From Caenorhabditis elegans (Eukaryota; Nematoda; Chromadorea; Rhabditida; Rhabditidae), in contig NC_003281.10 in NCBI RefSeq assembly GCF_000002985.6, positions 6,758,001 through 6,822,000 of the forward strand: DNA of 64,000 nt. The letters are read 5' to 3'. Shown here piece after piece: positions 61,997 through 64,000 of the stretch (positions within the stretch are counted from its first letter, which is position 1; every line of letters begins with the position of its first letter). A model generated the notes under the pieces. The model worked only from the letters and a program-made list of their open reading frames with translations. It was not told the origin of the DNA and did no database searches. Made by a program: the position numbers and the translations under genes.

Positions 61997-62460
61997 TTGC
62001 TGTTTCTGGGTGAAGTTAATTATATGTTCTTGGCTTTTTGGACGGTACAGCTTGTCGGAGCAAGATTCCTTTCAATGTACCCTGGCAAGTGCACAGTTGT
62101 TGAGGATGGAACCGTGTTTTCTGGAAAAGATCTGACCCGCTTAGTTTTCGGATGTCTTGAAGATGCCGCGATACACAGATATGAGCTCTCCCCAGCTGGT
62201 CTGCTCTAGAAAAAGATGTTTAGATATTTGTACATCCTGATGCTCCGACGGCAAAAATGCTCGAAAATCGGTTTAGTTTCTGGAGACTCACATGGCCCAC
62301 TGGAATACGCCAATTTCATTGGTGAAAAAGTTTTGGATGCTAAATGATTGTCATTGACGTGGGGCGTATTGACCAGCTTCGATAAACAACAAAAAACGAA
62401 TGTTTTACAGATTAATGACTTTCATCATTATAATGATCTACAATTGCCTGATATCCTCTG
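61997..62460 (+). pseudogene. Decayed coding fragment, possibly T-box derived
   Basis: An open stretch to 62209 encodes GTVFSGKDLTRLVFGCLEDA and HRYELSPAG, then a stop. Just downstream another frame reads FVHPDAPTAKMLENRFSF, and later VLTSFDKQQKTNVLQIND. In order these resemble T-box landmarks (an R-Y segment before W, HPDSP, SFxKLKLT, NSMHKYQP). Stops and frame changes break it and no introns help. The T-box link is a weak inference from motif order; it could be a relic of something else. Confidence 0.35.
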
Positions 62461-62934
62461 ATATCTCCCGTGTGTATATGTGTGTGCAACTTTGATATGT
62501 TCACCTGCTTCTCATTTATCTCTGCGTCTCTCCAATCCACACAGTCTCTACAGAGCTGAAGACACACGGCTGTCGAGGAATTGTCAGGAACTCCTCGTTG
62601 AAAAGGTTCTCATTTTCTTACTCTCTCGTTGAAATTTGAGGAATTTACGTTTCTTGTTCTTTTCGTTTTCTTCGACCCATCGTAGTGCATGAGTTTGTTG
62701 ATTTTTTTGGAACAAAAACTTTCAAGTTGAAGTACATATCGTCTAGATTTTTATTTCTAAATTCGATTTTTCTAAACGCCTCTAGCCTATCTACGTGACC
62801 AAGTAATTAAATGAAAACAAGTGCATAGCTCCAGTAACTTTTAAAAAGTCTTTAAAAACATGATAATACACTCCCCGGATAACTCGTGTGCTTTGTAGTG
62901 AGTTTCAATTTTAAATATTTTAGATCTATATATA

Positions 62935-63199
62935 ATGGATATACCTCGACTGTTCAAAACAGCTACACCGGATCTGGTGGTGCGGAAGGTATTTCGTATC
63001 AAAACGCTCAGGCGGGATGATGATGGTAAGGTTTTTTCGCATATTTCACACTTGATTGGTCACCAATATAGCTTCATCCTATGATACTATGCAGGAGACC
63101 CACCGGCTAATAATTATTATTGTATGGCATTCAGAAACGCGCGAAACAGTGTATGATTTGCGAGATGCGCAGAGAAAACCTAAAGAGGAAGCAATCTAA
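62935..63199 (+). CDS. Start of a plus-strand gene, structure uncertain
   Basis: ATTTTAG at 62917-62923 then ATG at 62935 (MDIPRLFKTATPDLVVRK) looks like a trans-spliced start. Option 1: exon 62935-63025 (GATG|GTAAGG) joined to 63135 gives 51 residues ending PKEEAI and a stop at 63197-63199. Option 2: donor at 62988 (GGAAG|GTATTT) keeps phase 0 and makes exon 63135-63234 read KQCMICEMRRENLKRKQ and DYCRCGKSMTP, a Cys-rich possible zinc ribbon, continuing through GTGAGA to exons beyond the window. I cannot decide. No family recognised. Confidence 0.45.
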
Positions 63200-63239
63200 G
63201 GATTACTGTAGATGTGGCAAAAGCATGACACCTGGTGAG

Positions 63240-64000
63240 AGCTCTGTTGGATTATTGTGAGAGTGACCGGGGCTCCAGAGTCAAGAAAAATTGTTTTGTT
63301 TAGTGTCTGCGTCAGTTATCTCATTTTATGTGGACTTGTAGTTCCGTTACTAACTAGATCTATTGTGTTTCTCTATTCTGGACAACATCCATTCAGCTCG
63401 ATCGTTTTATGACTTTTTAGTATGATGATGTAAGGTTTATCTTTTGCTTTTTTGTGTGCGAAATCCTTCTTTCACATATTGTTGGATTTTTCATCCTTCT
63501 TTAAAACAAAAAGCTGCAATTTTCTGCCAAAAAACTAGGTATATAAAATGCGAATACCATCCAATTAGTCATATTTTACGTTTTTTAATAATCAAGAAAT
63601 GTTATTAAAAAAATAAATAGCATAAAATTCCTTGGCCACTCATGTCGGTTTCCCACCAACTTCCCACAAAATCTCAACAAAAAAGGTATGAGAAAAAAGT
63701 ATTCAAATCAATGTTTGACAACCTCCGACCTTTTTTTATTATTCTATTCATGAAAAAAACCGGGAAAAGAACATGTATGTGTCACCTCAAAATTTGTACT
63801 TTTTCCTTCTAGTTTCTTGACTCTTCTCTTTTTGATTCCAATTCGTTTGGCTCAAATCAATTAATTTTCTTTTGTCGCTTCAAGTGAATTGATGATTCAT
63901 CGAGGTCTGCTCCGGATGCTCATGAGAGCTCACCGAGCACAAAAGTTTACATCATTGTCTCTGGTTTCTCATAATTTTCGGTTTTTTCTTCTTTATCCAA
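63240..64000. other. Window end, no supported feature
   Basis: AT-rich sequence with no convincing exon, repeat or RNA. It may be intron of the gene that starts at 62935. Confidence 0.5.

Overview
This window looks like nematode nuclear DNA, almost certainly Caenorhabditis elegans. Introns are short, with TTTCAG acceptors and GTAAGT-type donors. Intergenic DNA is AT-rich, there are palindromic foldback elements with TTTAAA-like flanks, and one gene is an F-box/FBA gene of the worm-expanded type. Gene symbols rest on recognition of protein architecture, not on a database search.

Positions 464-36453 (+) hold the 3' part of one giant gene: 29 exons in the window and about 10,359 codons, with the 5' end outside. 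I recognise it as dig-1, a giant secreted adhesion/matrix protein needed to keep neurons and other cells in place. About 9,000 residues are a degenerate 145-residue (435-bp) unit made of eight 15-21 residue sub-repeats of PTDxxG type. Two von Willebrand A (VWA) modules interrupt the repeats. The tail has three more VWA modules, a fibronectin III domain, a cysteine-rich stretch, a calcium-binding EGF and a short end piece. The repeats are still evolving: a ~4.0-kb segment, including a 576-bp intron, is repeated almost identically 9,474 bp downstream; a 679-bp acidic block occurs five times; and a 435-bp unit is in near-perfect tandem.

Positions 37639-39621 (+) hold an F-box/FBA-type gene with an unusual basic, helical C-terminal extension. 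Positions 40461-41987 (+) hold a small five-exon gene for a 155-residue unrecognised protein.

Positions 44800-57778 (+) hold a PDZ + LIM gene of the LMO7/LIMCH1 family (probably lim-8). It has at least four plausible alternative first exons, large introns, a nested tRNA-Asn(GTT), a CACCCGT foldback element and two long mononucleotide G/C tracts.

Positions 58733-61368 carry two small minus-strand genes (79 and 88 residues) with similar hydrophobic/arginine-rich N-termini. Beyond them lie a decayed coding fragment that may be T-box derived (~61997-62460) and the start of another plus-strand gene (62935 onward). The last ~750 bp show nothing I can support.

The genes are separate transcription units with kilobase-scale spacing. 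I see no operon and no CRISPR array. The most unusual feature is the rapidly evolving internal repeat of the giant gene.
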